Source of the DNA: Trichomonas vaginalis G3
Lineage: Eukaryota > Parabasalia > Trichomonadida > Trichomonadidae
Length of the DNA: 64,000 nt
Direction of reading: 5' to 3'
Assembly: GCF_026262505.1 (NCBI RefSeq)
Contig: NC_067207.1
Span: 6,332,252 to 6,396,251, forward strand
Shown here: positions 1 to 10,093 of the stretch, piece after piece
How the letters are laid out: each line of letters opens with the position of its first letter
Position numbering within the stretch: position 1 is the first letter of the stretch
Made by a program: the position numbers and the translations under genes
Notes under the pieces: model-generated
What the model saw: only the letters and a program-made list of their open reading frames with translations
Database searches by the model: none
Told to the model about the DNA's origin: nothing

Positions 1-30
1 TTATTCAAAAATAATTCATTATTGAAGAAC

Positions 31-132
31 CTATGTTGTTGTCAAAATGTCATGTTGTCACATTTTTTCAGAAAAGTTAAATTACCTGGTGACCTGGTGA
101 CCTGGTGACCCTATCAGTTATTCAAAAATAAT
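31..132. repeat. 102-bp direct repeat, copy A (partner at 1246-1347)
   Basis: This segment is repeated at 1246-1347 with one visible mismatch (GAAAAG here, GAGAAG there). It contains a CTATGTTGTTG start, a TGTTGTCACATTTTTTCAG stretch and three head-to-tail ACCTGGTG octamers. Each copy lies about 65 bases upstream of a plus-strand Polinton gene (ATG at 195 and at 1416), so a shared promoter or regulatory role is plausible. The first 30 bases of the window match sequence that follows copy B, hinting at a further copy to the left. Confidence 0.9.
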
Positions 133-194
133 GAATTTCATTAGTTAGAAAAATAACGCTAATTTTATTTTTTATCTCATATGTAAAGACAGTA

Positions 195-806
195 ATGACA
201 AACATTGAGTTTGAAACAGTTAGAAAGATAGACAATGACACCAAAGTGGTTAGAATAGGTGATTTAAACATAAGATACTCAAAGAAATACAACAAATATT
301 CTTTGTCAGACATTATATCTCCATCTGAAAAGAAAACAAACGACTGGGTTAGAAATGCTTCAACTCAGAAAATTTTGACAAGAAATCCTGAGCTTATGAT
401 ATCAGTAGCATTTCATGGAACAAGAGCATATCTTATAGACAAAAGTCTTATACCAATAGTTTTGTTATGGTTAGACCCAGTTGTTGGATATAACTTCATA
501 ACATATGGTTCATTCGATACGGAACGTTGCAGTGAAGGCTTAGTTTATATCGTTCAGAAACCGAAGGACTTCAACACAAAAAGATATAAGATAGGAAGGA
601 CATATAATATAACTCAAAGATATGACAGTACAGTCAATAGAGTCAAGGTTGTGTTTGTTAATGATATGAGAGCTGCTGAAACAGAACTGCTTGAAGTTTT
701 TGAGAAAATGTATGGTGCTCCCACGAAAGGTAAAGAAACGTTTGAAGTAGATGAGATAGATAAAGCTATAAAATTATTTGACAAAGTTGCTGAAAAATAC
801 ATGTAA
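195..806 (+). CDS. KilA-N domain / T5orf172 (GIY-YIG-like) DNA-binding protein of Polinton
   Basis: The product has 203 residues. The N-terminal half (about 20-100) looks like a KilA-N domain: a short beta segment, then NDWVRNAST, FHGTRAYL and a LIPIVLLWLDP helix. The C-terminal half (about 115-200) resembles the T5orf172/MUG113 branch of GIY-YIG-like domains, with LVYIVQKP, YKIGRTYNITQRYDS and a helix containing AAETELLEVF. This combination is common in large DNA viruses, phages and virus-like elements; the domains bind or cut DNA, but the role in Polintons is unknown. The ATG is preceded by the T-rich leader typical of this element. Domain calls are made by eye; the KilA-N half is the less certain. 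Confidence 0.7.
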   Translation: MTNIEFETVRKIDNDTKVVRIGDLNIRYSKKYNKYSLSDIISPSEKKTNDWVRNASTQKILTRNPELMISVAFHGTRAYLIDKSLIPIVLLWLDPVVGYNFITYGSFDTERCSEGLVYIVQKPKDFNTKRYKIGRTYNITQRYDSTVNRVKVVFVNDMRAAETELLEVFEKMYGAPTKGKETFEVDEIDKAIKLFDKVAEKYM

Positions 807-880
807 AGCGTTTATTTTTGGTCTTTTGTGAAAGTCAGAAAATAAAGTTAGTTTTATTTATTTTGTATGTAAGAACAGTA

Positions 881-1234
881 ATGTCAACATCAGAGAACAC
901 AACAACAGTTATAGTCCATGAAGCTATAAATGAAGAATACGAGTACATACAGTATAACAAACAACTTCGCCTCATTCGTTCGGTCAAAGATGACATGTAC
1001 CAAATGCAAAGTATAATGAATGCTCTTCGTTCTACAAAGCAAGTATATCATTGGTTTGAAAACCAACAGACAAAAGAACTTTTAGAAGAATTTCCTCATA
1101 TGATTGCTTCCCTCGGAAAACCAAGAGAAGAGATTCCGTATGAAAATCGCAAGCGGTTAGAAATGAGGTTAGATCTACCCTTCTACCCTAAAATATATTT
1201 TGGGTCATTTACACTCATTACGATGAAATCATAA
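881..1234 (+). CDS. Polinton protein of unknown function, coiled-coil-like
   Basis: A longer frame opens at a TTG at 818, but the ATG at 881 is preferred because it follows GTATGTAAGAACAGTA, almost the same leader as the ATG at 195. The 117-residue product is charged and helical, with a run around YNKQLRLIRSVKDDMYQMQSIMN suggestive of a short coiled coil. I do not recognise the family. It lies 74 bases downstream of the KilA-N gene and on the same strand, and the two are bracketed by the 102-bp direct repeats. Confidence 0.55.
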   Translation: MSTSENTTTVIVHEAINEEYEYIQYNKQLRLIRSVKDDMYQMQSIMNALRSTKQVYHWFENQQTKELLEEFPHMIASLGKPREEIPYENRKRLEMRLDLPFYPKIYFGSFTLITMKS

Positions 1235-1245
1235 CTGCCATCCTC

Positions 1246-1347
1246 CTATGTTGTTGTCAAAATGTCATGTTGTCACATTTTTTCAGAGAAGTTAAATTAC
1301 CTGGTGACCTGGTGACCTGGTGACCCTATCAGTTATTCAAAAATAAT
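1246..1347. repeat. 102-bp direct repeat, copy B (partner at 31-132)
   Basis: Near-identical to 31-132, including the triple ACCTGGTG. It sits between the stop of the 881 gene and the small gene starting at 1416, and like copy A ends about 65-70 bases before an ATG. Confidence 0.9.
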
Positions 1348-1415
1348 TCATTATTGAATAACCTAAAAACCATTAACGATAAAATAACTGATAACAAAAT
1401 TTTATTTTTATATAA

Positions 1416-1580
1416 ATGGATACCCCGCAAGCTCAAAATTTACCACGAATCATAACAAGGGAGGAAACGATAAAAATGATGCGAGAACTTGCTAAAAATA
1501 ACAAACCACTAAAACCGAGAAAATGTGGTTATGCAGTAATGATGGAAAGAGAGATGTTGTCAAAGAGGAATAAAAATTAA
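1416..1580 (+). CDS. small basic Polinton protein, 54 aa
   Basis: A 54-codon frame begins at an ATG preceded by TTTTATTTTTATATAA, the same leader that precedes the integrase gene start on the other strand near 3402. The product (MDTPQAQNLPRII...) is lysine/arginine rich and has no recognised domain. Its stop overlaps by four bases the end of the convergent gene at 1577-1849. The leader and the tight convergent packing support it as a real gene; function unknown. Confidence 0.5.
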   Translation: MDTPQAQNLPRIITREETIKMMRELAKNNKPLKPRKCGYAVMMEREMLSKRNKN

Positions 1581-1849
1581 ATTTGGATTGAGTTTAAAAA
1601 TTCATCTTTATTAAATTCATCTCTTCCAATCAATTTATTTATTCTATTAAATTCTTTTATTTTTGCTTCACTCAGTTTAAGGATTGAACGGTAAGTTTTT
1701 AATTTTTCGATTATTTCTTTCCTCTCTTGATCGTTTTCAACCTCACCACATTGCGGCTTCTTTTTGTAATAGCATATTTTTGATTTAATTCTGTTTAGTT
1801 TCTTTTTATATTCATCGTCTGGACTCTTGGCCGCTTCGTTGTCACCCAT
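1577..1849 (-). CDS. small lysine-rich Polinton protein, 90 aa
   Basis: The product starts MGDNEAAKSPDDEYKKKLNR and is 90 residues, highly charged, with an extended helical centre (KEIIEKLKTYRSILKLSEAKIKEFNRI would be a plausible coiled coil). No family is recognised. It reads in the same direction as the integrase and polymerase regions and is convergent with the 54-aa gene. Upstream (minus sense) lies an AT-rich leader of about 50 bases. Confidence 0.5.
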   Translation of the reverse strand: MGDNEAAKSPDDEYKKKLNRIKSKICYYKKKPQCGEVENDQERKEIIEKLKTYRSILKLSEAKIKEFNRINKLIGRDEFNKDEFLNSIQI

Positions 1850-1904
1850 TTCTTACGAAATAAAAAAAATTAAATATTATTTAAATATAATGGAGTAATA
1901 AAAT

Positions 1905-3402
1905 AAATCGGAATTTCTATTAATTTATTGTCAACTTCAACTAATGCATTGCCGTTAATATATCTAACAAATTCAGCTATTGTGTCAAATCTTCGTCTTT
2001 TTTGTCATTGATTTATCAGTTTTTCCATAATCGAGATGAATCAAAACTTTATCCCCTTGTTTAAAATTCATGAGCCCCGAATTAATTTGTTCACGTTTAA
2101 CATCATTCAACCTTTCCATTTGCTTTCTAATATATTTCCATTCTTTTGAAATATATCATTTTTCATTTCCACCGGTTTCATGTTTATTGTTCTATGCCAT
2201 GTATTATTGTAATAATATACTAACTGCTGTATGATGGAGTCATGATTTCCATCCCAGTATATCTGACCGTTAACCCCTAACGCATCTCTAAGAGTTCTCA
2301 TTACCGCATCAACTATTTTATTATGAAACGTATATGGAGAGGATGAAAAGTAAAAATTAATTTGTGGAAATAATGAGCCATAGCTGCCTGAAATCCTTTA
2401 TCACTATCACCCCTGATATTATCTACTCTTTCATGATCTAGTAAGTATTGAATAGCTCTTCTTGTTTCCTGTTCTGTTTTCCCTTTCACCGGAATGCAAT
2501 ATAAATATCTTGTGTTAATGTTAATGGCAAATAAATAAGTAACGTTTCCTTTTGAATATTCTAAATGATCGATTTCGTATGAATATGGATATGGTGAAAA
2601 TGAAGGGCGACTAAATTTTTCCTTTAACGGTTGAATTTTTGGGTCAGTTGGTTTATTTAATATCTTGAAACCCTTTTTAAAATCTTTTTGTTTCTTTAAT
2701 GTTTGAAATGGATATAATAAAGTGAATGATGAAGGATTAACTGAAGGAGGAGGTACTACTGCTGGAGGAGGTACTACTGCTGGAGGTTTTGGTGTTGTGA
2801 GTGGTTTAATTTTATCTGCTTTGATTTTGGATGATGATGTTGTGGAATTCATTCCACCTTTCATTAATTCCGGATGTATTCTATTCATTTGTTTTAAATA
2901 TGTTGTATATAAAGGTTTGATATACTTTCCTGCTTCGAGTTTATGTTGAAGGATGAATTCCAAAAGTTGATCTTTATTTAAAAGTTGGGCTGAATGTGGT
3001 TTAACTAATGAATCATAAATTAAAGCTTGTGCATCATTTTTGGTCTGAAGGACCTGGGCGTTTTGTTTCTTTGTTTTTTGTGGCTCAGGATTATATAATT
3101 TATATAATTCATCAATATCTTCTTCTGTTAATACTTCATTTTTGAAATCTTTCAAATGTTTAAGTTGTGATTTAGTTTTTCCTTTGTATATTCATTATTT
3201 TTAATTTTATCTTTAATTTTAGAAATTATTTCATCATGATATTTCAAAATTCATTATCATAATATGAATAATAATAATCTATATCATCATCCGTTATATT
3301 TTCATCATATTTTTGGAGATATGCTTTTAAATCATAATAACTAAGAAAATTTTGATCACGTACTAAATCATCAATTAAATTTTCTAAATCTACGTTATCC
3401 AT
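1905..3402 (-). pseudogene. Polinton retroviral-like integrase region (c-int), degraded
   Basis: The region encodes parts of a retroviral-type DDE integrase, the enzyme that joins Polinton ends to target DNA. The catalytic-core signature is visible around YEIDHLEYSKGNVTYLFAI and RGDSDKGFQAAM, with a downstream segment (HRTINMKP) typical of integrases of this group. A proline/valine-rich linker (repeated PPAVV) precedes the core. The gene start is at about 3402, just after the ATATAA leader (MDNVDLENLIDD...). The region is broken, with a few breaks. Confidence 0.8.
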
Positions 3403-3429
3403 TTATATAAAAATAAAATAAATGTTTTA

Positions 3430-6400
3430 AGGGTGCCCACCCCTTTGATCAAGAATCAAAACCATCATTCAACGGTTCCTTTTGTCTCTTCTGTGGCATT
3501 TCATTAAATAAATGGCATACAACATCCATTTTCACAACATACAGCCTTAGTGTGTGCTCCTGTTAATGCAGTCTTACCGATTGTTAAGCGAGTCATTGAC
3601 CGTTTTTAAGTTGTAAATTAATATTCTGACCATCAAATATCACTTTATCATTTATTATATCCAAATAATTTTTAGGTGTTAATTGTTTATTTTGTCGTAA
3701 ACTAACTCCTTTCATTTTTTGTGCAATCTTTTTAAAATCACTTCCATCAATTGAACCGTTGAATGATGTATAACACTTAGGGCATAAAGCAACCATGTTA
3801 TCGCCTTGTTTCTCAATTGCTAAACCCAATAACTTCTTCTCATGTGCTTTTTCTTCAGCTTTATTCTTTAATTTAGGTTTAAATTTCTCATCAAAACAAA
3901 AGAAATCAAAAGGTGCGAATTTGTAAATGTTTTTATCATAAAATTGTTTATCGGTAACAATTGCTTGAAATGCTTGAGTGTTAGGAAGATTTGGATCACC
4001 AGCGATTGCCCAATAAGATGAATCAGTATCACCTTCAATGAAATGAAAACGATTAACATTCATGCATTTATACATAAAATCATAAATGAAAACCAAATAC
4101 CAGTATTTAGCATTATCTAAAGTGAAGAATGCCTCTTGTAAACATGTTTCACATCTATAAAATCTATCTTTGAGCATCATTTGATATGTATCTTCACCTA
4201 TTTCTCTTATGTTTTTAAACTTATTTGACATACATGCAACGCGTGCCTTCTGTGCATTCATATTTTAGTCTTTGGTAATTTTGTGTATTCATTGCATCGT
4301 AACCATATGATCCATTAAGTGAAATCTTGCAAAATAAACTTTTTCCTTTATTTCCTTCTAATTCAGCCTTTTGTCTTTCATTCATAAATTCGTTCGCAAA
4401 TTCATTAAAACAAGTGTTTTTAGTAAATGTTAAAATTGATTGAATATCATCGATGATAAAATGAAATTTGTCTATTAGATACCAAAGATAATAAGAAGAA
4501 AATGGTTGATATTGGTTGTGTGTTGATGCTAACTGAGTTAATTTACTCTGTTTCTGGTCAACTGGTAGATTGTTTTTTCATGTAATTATACATAAAACTG
4601 CCAATTGTTTTTTCATCTGTGATAATATCTAAGTTTCTTATTATCGGTAAAAAGTTTATGTAATCATTAATGTATTTTTCATCAATGTGACCCTTTACTT
4701 CAGCCACGAATAAAGTATTTTTCTTTCTAATAATTCCCAGTGCTTTTGCTTTCTTTGTTGCTGTATCACAAATGATAACACCATTCAATCTTCCCGGCAT
4801 ATACATTTTATGGTCAGTATATTGAATGAAATCATGAGGATTAGATGAAAATGATGAAGGATATAATGAATTAAAATCAACACCAACGAAATGAGTCATA
4901 ATGTTGGTGGTGTCCTCATTTGATACAGTTTTAGTTTCTGGATTATATGAAAGTTTATTAATGTGCGTGATTCCTTTAAGATTTACTCTATGTTGAACAT
5001 TTGATAAACCACCAGTAATTCCATTACGGAGAATGTGATAAGCTTCAACTGAATCTAAAGTCATTGGTAAATTATTTTTTAATGCATAATTTCTTAAATT
5101 GATTCTTAAACGTTGAACATCTTCATCTTTATTTGATTTTACGACATTGCAATAACAACACATTAACTGACAATTTTCTTTGGTATGTGGTTTTTCATTA
5201 TCGATTCTATCTAATGTTGGTTTATTTGCATATGTAAACGCTTTACCACACATTTTGCATTTAGATGAAAGGATTAAATCGTGATAGTATTGAAAATCAT
5301 CCATTGAAACATTATTTTTAGTATCCCTTTCTGCTTTTTCATCTTGTTTCTTATATGATTCAATTTTATATTTCCAATACTTTTTCGTTAATTCAAAACT
5401 TGATTCTTTCTTTTCCTCAGGATATTTTTCATTAGGATTAAAGTCTTTATATGCTAAAGCGTAACGAATCATTGAAGCATTCGATGATAAAGAAAGATTA
5501 TGAAGCATGTCAATTTTATAAACAAATGTTTCTTCGATAATTTTATCAATTGGGTCAATCATAATTTCAACGTCTTTATTGCAATAATGAATAAAATATT
5601 CTAATCTATTCTTAAAGTTTTTAGCATCATTGAGATATATTTGATAATCACTATCTGATATAGTTTCTTGAGTTAATGCTGAATAAAATGAATCTTGAGT
5701 GAATGGTTCCACTTTATATAATTCTTCTTCGTAATTCTCCCATGTGATGAATTGATAAGGGAAAAAGGATTTAACACGTGATTTATTGTTTCCGAAATCT
5801 TGAGTGAATTGGTCTAATGTCCCACCCGCTATATAATTTCTGATGTCAATAAATCTCAATTCATATGGAACGTTTGTTTTCTTTACTATGACTTGCTTAA
5901 ATTGAGAAGAAGAACCCAGCATTGATTTTATTTTCCATTTTGCAGTGTTTAAATCATGAAGAATTAAATTTAAATCAAACTTTCCTGAATTAAAACCTAT
6001 GATATTCACTTTATTGAATTCCTCATCTAGAAGTTCTTTAAATGCTTCCTTCTGTTTTTCATTTAATGTATGGGACAAAGTCCTCGCCGTTTGGTCCGTT
6101 TGCGACTTCAATAATTCTTCATATCGTTCAATATTTGATTTAGCAACTAATGAACAGGTTGAAAATAAAAACTCAATCCAATCAGAAATAAAAGAATCAC
6201 TCGAAGTTAAGCAAAAATTCCTCGTATATGTTTTATCATTTAATTTAACTGTTGATGATACCATGAATGGTTTTAAGTAAGCATTCAAAGTTGCACACTC
6301 AGAAAGTTGTAATTCTTCTTTAGTCTCTAATGTTTCGAAGTCAAAAGTAATATAATATCTTGTCGGTTGATAATATTCCTGCAAATTGTGAGCTAATAAC

Positions 6401-6970
6401 CACTGATATATCTTCTGTTTCGTAATATGTGGTGCATATGGTTGCTGTGTCTTTTGCAACTGAACGTCTTGAATTAATCTTCCATTATTTTCTTTACATT
6501 TCTCACAATGCTTTAAAAATCTTCTTTGGTTTTTCCTTTCTGGATCATCACGGATAGAATACTTCTTCTTTGCAAAAGGGGCAAACTTTATATCCTGTGA
6601 GTGCTTCAACGTCTGTAATTCTGTCAGCGTGAAGTTTTCCACATGGACTCTGTGTTAATAAAATATTTACTGTTTCAAATTCTGGATCTATCATTATTGA
6701 TTCCACTAATGGAAAGTCTACCTTATTTATGTCCACATCTTCTGGTTGAGGATCGCAATAATAGAAATCAATATTAACATTTAACATTCTCGCTAATCTC
6801 TCACTTTCTGATGAAATGTCAAACCTTCATATGCATCTATGGCTTCATTTAAATAACTTCTACGAGTTTTAGGATTAACACCATCAGGAATGTTATAGAA
6901 GCGTTTAAATAACCTTCTACCTTCGCTCTATTTGATTATCATTCATTTTAGCTGTTCCGTTTTTGTTCAT
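3430..6970 (-). pseudogene. Polinton protein-primed DNA polymerase B region, degraded, with HNH-like insert
   Basis: This region encodes a family B, protein-primed type DNA polymerase that replicates the element. Exonuclease-type motifs are visible (YITFDFETLE; NIIGFNSGKFDLNLILHDL; a YCNKDVEIM segment), and the polymerase domain begins with VGVDFNSLYPSSF, a clear motif A; HFIEGDTDSSYWAI near 4,030 is a motif C-type YxDTD-like segment. Between exonuclease and polymerase lies a zinc-type HNH module at about 5120-5270 (CKMC, LDRIDNEKPHTKENCQLM, CCYCN). The gene start is taken at about 6970 after a CTTACATAA leader. It is broken, with a few breaks. Confidence 0.85.
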
Positions 6971-7049
6971 TTATGTAAGAATAAATAATTAAAAAATAAA
7001 TAAAAATAAAGTTTATTTTTTTAAAGTCCGAGACTCAGAGAGTCCAGGG

Positions 7050-8156
7050 CTAAAGTCCATAAAATGAATTAAGAACACATAAATTTTTATCATCTGCGAC
7101 GTGACGAATACATTTTAATTTACTCAAGAATGCGTACCCTGATACATTAAATCTAATTCCTGTCTTATTTAATTTCACAACTTTGAAAAGGAATGTATGA
7201 ATAGCTATAAAATGATGAGATGATGTTTTATGGGTTGCTTCCATTTTTTCTGAAATAAATGAATAAATATAATGTTTATAAGTTTTCATATCTTTTATGT
7301 TCTTAATAACGAATGGTATAGACCTTTCAACTTCGTCTTCCTTCGGTGCTGTTCTTTCATATGAAACATTATTGGTATCTTCAATAATGAAACCAATCAC
7401 ACAAAATTTTATATGTTCCAATGGTTTCTTTTGATATTTTATCTAACAAATCAAAAACTTTATCAACACCTGTACATTTATTTAAATAATAATTTGTGTA
7501 AATATCATGATCTTCTTTCTTAATCGTATTAGTTGCATATGTCACGTTTTTAAGAGCTTTTTTGAATTTCTCAGAATCAAGAGGAGGTGAAAGTAATATA
7601 CATGGATAATCTCCATTATCAATAAATTGTAACTTATGTTTACGAATAAATTTAGTACCTTCTTCTGAAAGTGTTTCATCTATTTCACCATCTAATAAAT
7701 TTTGTGTTGATTCTGAGACATAATTTTTATATCTTTCTTCATGAGATTTCTGAACTTCTGATTCTGAAGCTGGGATATTCATTAAACCCTCTACTTCATT
7801 TTCATTATATTTTTCAACTTCTCTTAATTCCTTAATTTTTTCATCTATTTCATCTCTTATTTTTTCAGTCTTTCAATTTCATTGTATTCATCATCATCTT
7901 TAATCCGTTCTTCATAATATTCAGGGAAAACATCAGGTTCTTTAGGTTTTTCTTCTTCAGATGTGGGATATAAGAAATTTATAACATCATCTTTATTCAT
8001 TTTTCCATCATAATCTAAATCATTTAATAACTCGGCAAATTTTTGACAATTTCTTAAATAATATTTACTAACTTCATAACACATCTCATCTAATATATCC
8101 TTTATTTCCTCGTTTGTGAATCCTAATTTTTTAACGTCGTTAGTTTTGACGCTCAT
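7050..8156 (-). pseudogene. Polinton terminal gene region, unknown function, degraded
   Basis: Minus-strand coding sequence upstream of the polymerase encodes a charged, lysine/glutamate-rich product with no family I recognise. The first part (MSVKTNDVKKLGFTNEE...) includes a DLDYDGKMNKDDVINFL stretch with a superficial EF-hand look; the last part has alternating hydrophobic and charged strands. It may be one gene or two. The region is broken, with a small number of breaks. Its place beside the polymerase at the element end suggests a replication or terminal-protein role, but that is only inference. Confidence 0.45.
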
Positions 8157-8235
8157 TTCATACGAATTAAAAATAAATTATTCAAAAATGTAAGACATGA
8201 ATTTTTAAAGTTTATTTTTCATTCATGAAAATAAT

Positions 8236-8461
8236 TAATTAATCGTGGAATATCTGACATCATCTATATATAGCTTCTTTTATAAAAGATAATAAATAAA
8301 TTATTTTAAAATTAATCGCGGAATATCTGACATCATCTATATATAGCTTCTTTTATAAAAGATAATAAATAAACAATGTTTAATTAATCGCGGAATATCT
8401 GACATCATCTATATATAGCTTCTTTTATAAAAGATAATAAATAAATTATTTTAAAATTAAT
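8236..8461. repeat. three tandem copies of a ~72-73-bp repeat
   Basis: A unit running from AATCG(C/T)GGAATATCTGACATC to a GATAATAAATAAA end occurs three times, at 8241, 8314 and 8386, almost without change. Each unit contains the near-palindrome TATCTTTTATAAAAGATA-like core. The array lies between the last Polinton gene and the presumed element end, so it is probably subterminal element sequence. Confidence 0.9.
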
Positions 8462-8690
8462 GTTAATTTTTTAAAATGTGTTTATTTCATTATGTATGGG
8501 CTGAGTGTAAATGTCTTACAATTTTGAAAATTTTTTAAATCTTGATTTATTCAAAAACGTAAGAATAAAAAACCGTCAGAATCATACATTTTTTACTTCA
8601 TATGTTAAAAAAAATGATACAAAATCGCTCGATATTGTATGAATTCTTACGTTTACAAAAAAAGTCACACAACCCTTCATATACTACTAC

Positions 8691-9048
8691 TAGTCAAGCT
8701 AATTTAACCTGAGTTCCATCTCAATTCCAGATTTATCGTGGACTTATAGTGGTCATTCTGCTAGTCTTGTATTCAAAATTTCAATAAATTCTATAAAATT
8801 CATCCAGAAGAATTTTTATAAAATATCCTCTTTTGAATAATTAATTCAATGCGTGACCATTTCAAAGCATACTAGGTTTTATCCAATAATAAGTTATTAT
8901 CAATATTCATTTTGAAGAACAAATTACCTATTGCATGTTTCAAAATTAGTTTGTAAACCAAATATATTAAGGGAAAAAAAGCCAAACAATTTATCAATAT
9001 AAAATAATGAAAAATATAATTTGCAAATCGAAGACAAATATAAAGAAT
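8691..9048. other. intergenic, no gene seen
   Basis: AT-rich spacer between the Polinton edge and the 3' end of the phosphatase gene. I see no gene, RNA or clear repeat. Confidence 0.6.
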
Positions 9049-10093
9049 CTATGCTGCGAAAAGTTCTAAAACATTTTCACATTTAGCATTCTTTATAAGG
9101 AAGTCTGTTATATGCTGAAGTTCGTTATCTTCTGGATTTCCATTAAAATCTTGAATAGCGAGGCCATTATAAGGCTGGAGCATATAGCAAGATGGTGAAT
9201 TGTCAACAATAATGACCTTTCTCAAGTCTCGACCTAATAATGAGAGATCTTTCACAAATGTGCCATTATATATGATGCATGATTCTCTATATAGCCTGTA
9301 TTTAATCAAATGATCAGGGTCTATTCTGTCAAGTATGTAATCGCAGTAGTTTTGCCTTGCTGTTGTAAAAGCAACTAATTCGAAGTGTTTTGACAGGGTT
9401 TTCAAGAATTTCTTTAATCCAGGACGGACAGAAACATAAATATCATATGTGATGTCATCGTTTGTCATTGAAAAATGAAAATCATGATGAGGATCGTTCT
9501 CAAAAGTGCTGTGAATAAGGGTTTCATCTACATCGAGCACAAGGGTAATCTTTTTATGATCTTTTGGATCTTTCGGTGGTAGTAAATCCATAGATTTATT
9601 AGCAATCTGTGTGTTAGTAAATTTTTTCCAAAAAATGTTTTCAAATTTCCAAATAGGAAATATGAAACAAAAATATACATACTGAGTACTTAGAATATGG
9701 GGTACTTCTCGTTGGATAAACTTTTTGTTTTGCACAACAAAAATCGCAGCAAGAAGTAGGTTGTGGTGGAGCACTGTTAGCAATACTAACAACAGTAAGA
9801 GGAATATTATCAATATCCTGACCAGTAAATGTCAAGGTTTCGATTGATTCTGTTAAAGTTTCTGTGACTTTACCAGTTATTGAATCTTGATAGTATGGAT
9901 CGACTGGATCAATACCTCTAATGCCATTAGTTATCTTGATATACGTTGCAGCCCTATCACGGCCGAAAAGGACTTTTACAAGATCAATTTCGATGTCACG
10001 AACTTTATTTAATGACAAGCACAAGTTCTCTGTAGCATCACTGCTAGATGAGCTGGAATCTATTTCGTCGTCTGTTAGATTTCCATTACTCAT
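9049..10093 (-). CDS. NLI-interacting-factor / FCP1-SCP-type phosphatase, two exons
   Basis: The gene is read as two exons, 10093-9683 (137 codons) and 9606-9049 (185 codons plus stop), joined across a 76-nt intron in phase 0 to give 322 residues. Exon 1 encodes an acidic, serine-rich N-terminus (MSNGNLTDDEIDSSSS) followed by an unfamiliar region with a CCDFCCAK cysteine cluster. Exon 2 opens with MDLLPPKDPKDHKKITLVLDVDETL, the classic start of FCP1-homology phosphatases of the HAD superfamily: Asp162 and Asp164 are the nucleophile and acid/base pair of DxDxT, FTTARQNY and VIIVDNSPSCY supply the later motifs. Such enzymes dephosphorylate serines in RNA polymerase II CTD or other nuclear and membrane targets. 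The exact substrate is unknown. Confidence 0.9.
9607..9682 (-). other. spliceosomal intron, 76 nt
   Basis: On the minus strand the intron begins GTATGT (9682-9677) and ends ACTAACACACAG (9618-9607). These are the invariant 5' splice site and fused branch-point/3' splice site known from Trichomonas vaginalis introns. Removing it joins two open frames in phase 0 directly upstream of the phosphatase domain (…PYSKYS then IANKSMDLL…). If not spliced, the frame of exon 1 stops inside the intron region. Confidence 0.95.

Larger units (their letters stand above)
1..8690. mobile_element. Polinton (Maverick), one end, degraded
   Basis: This is the terminal part of a Polinton/Maverick self-synthesizing DNA element that continues to the left of the window. 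The recognizable parts are a viral-type KilA-N/T5orf172 protein, several small genes, a retroviral-like DDE integrase region and a protein-primed family B DNA polymerase region. Genes share a characteristic leader (T-rich, ending ATATAA-ATG or GTAAGAACAGTA-ATG), which helps to fix starts. The element is broken: the integrase, polymerase and terminal gene regions together carry several breaks, while the small left-hand genes look open. Retained long reading frames suggest a fairly young copy. The right edge is not resolved; no clear terminal inverted repeat or target duplication was identified, and the limit is placed between about 8,470 and 8,690. Confidence 0.85.
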
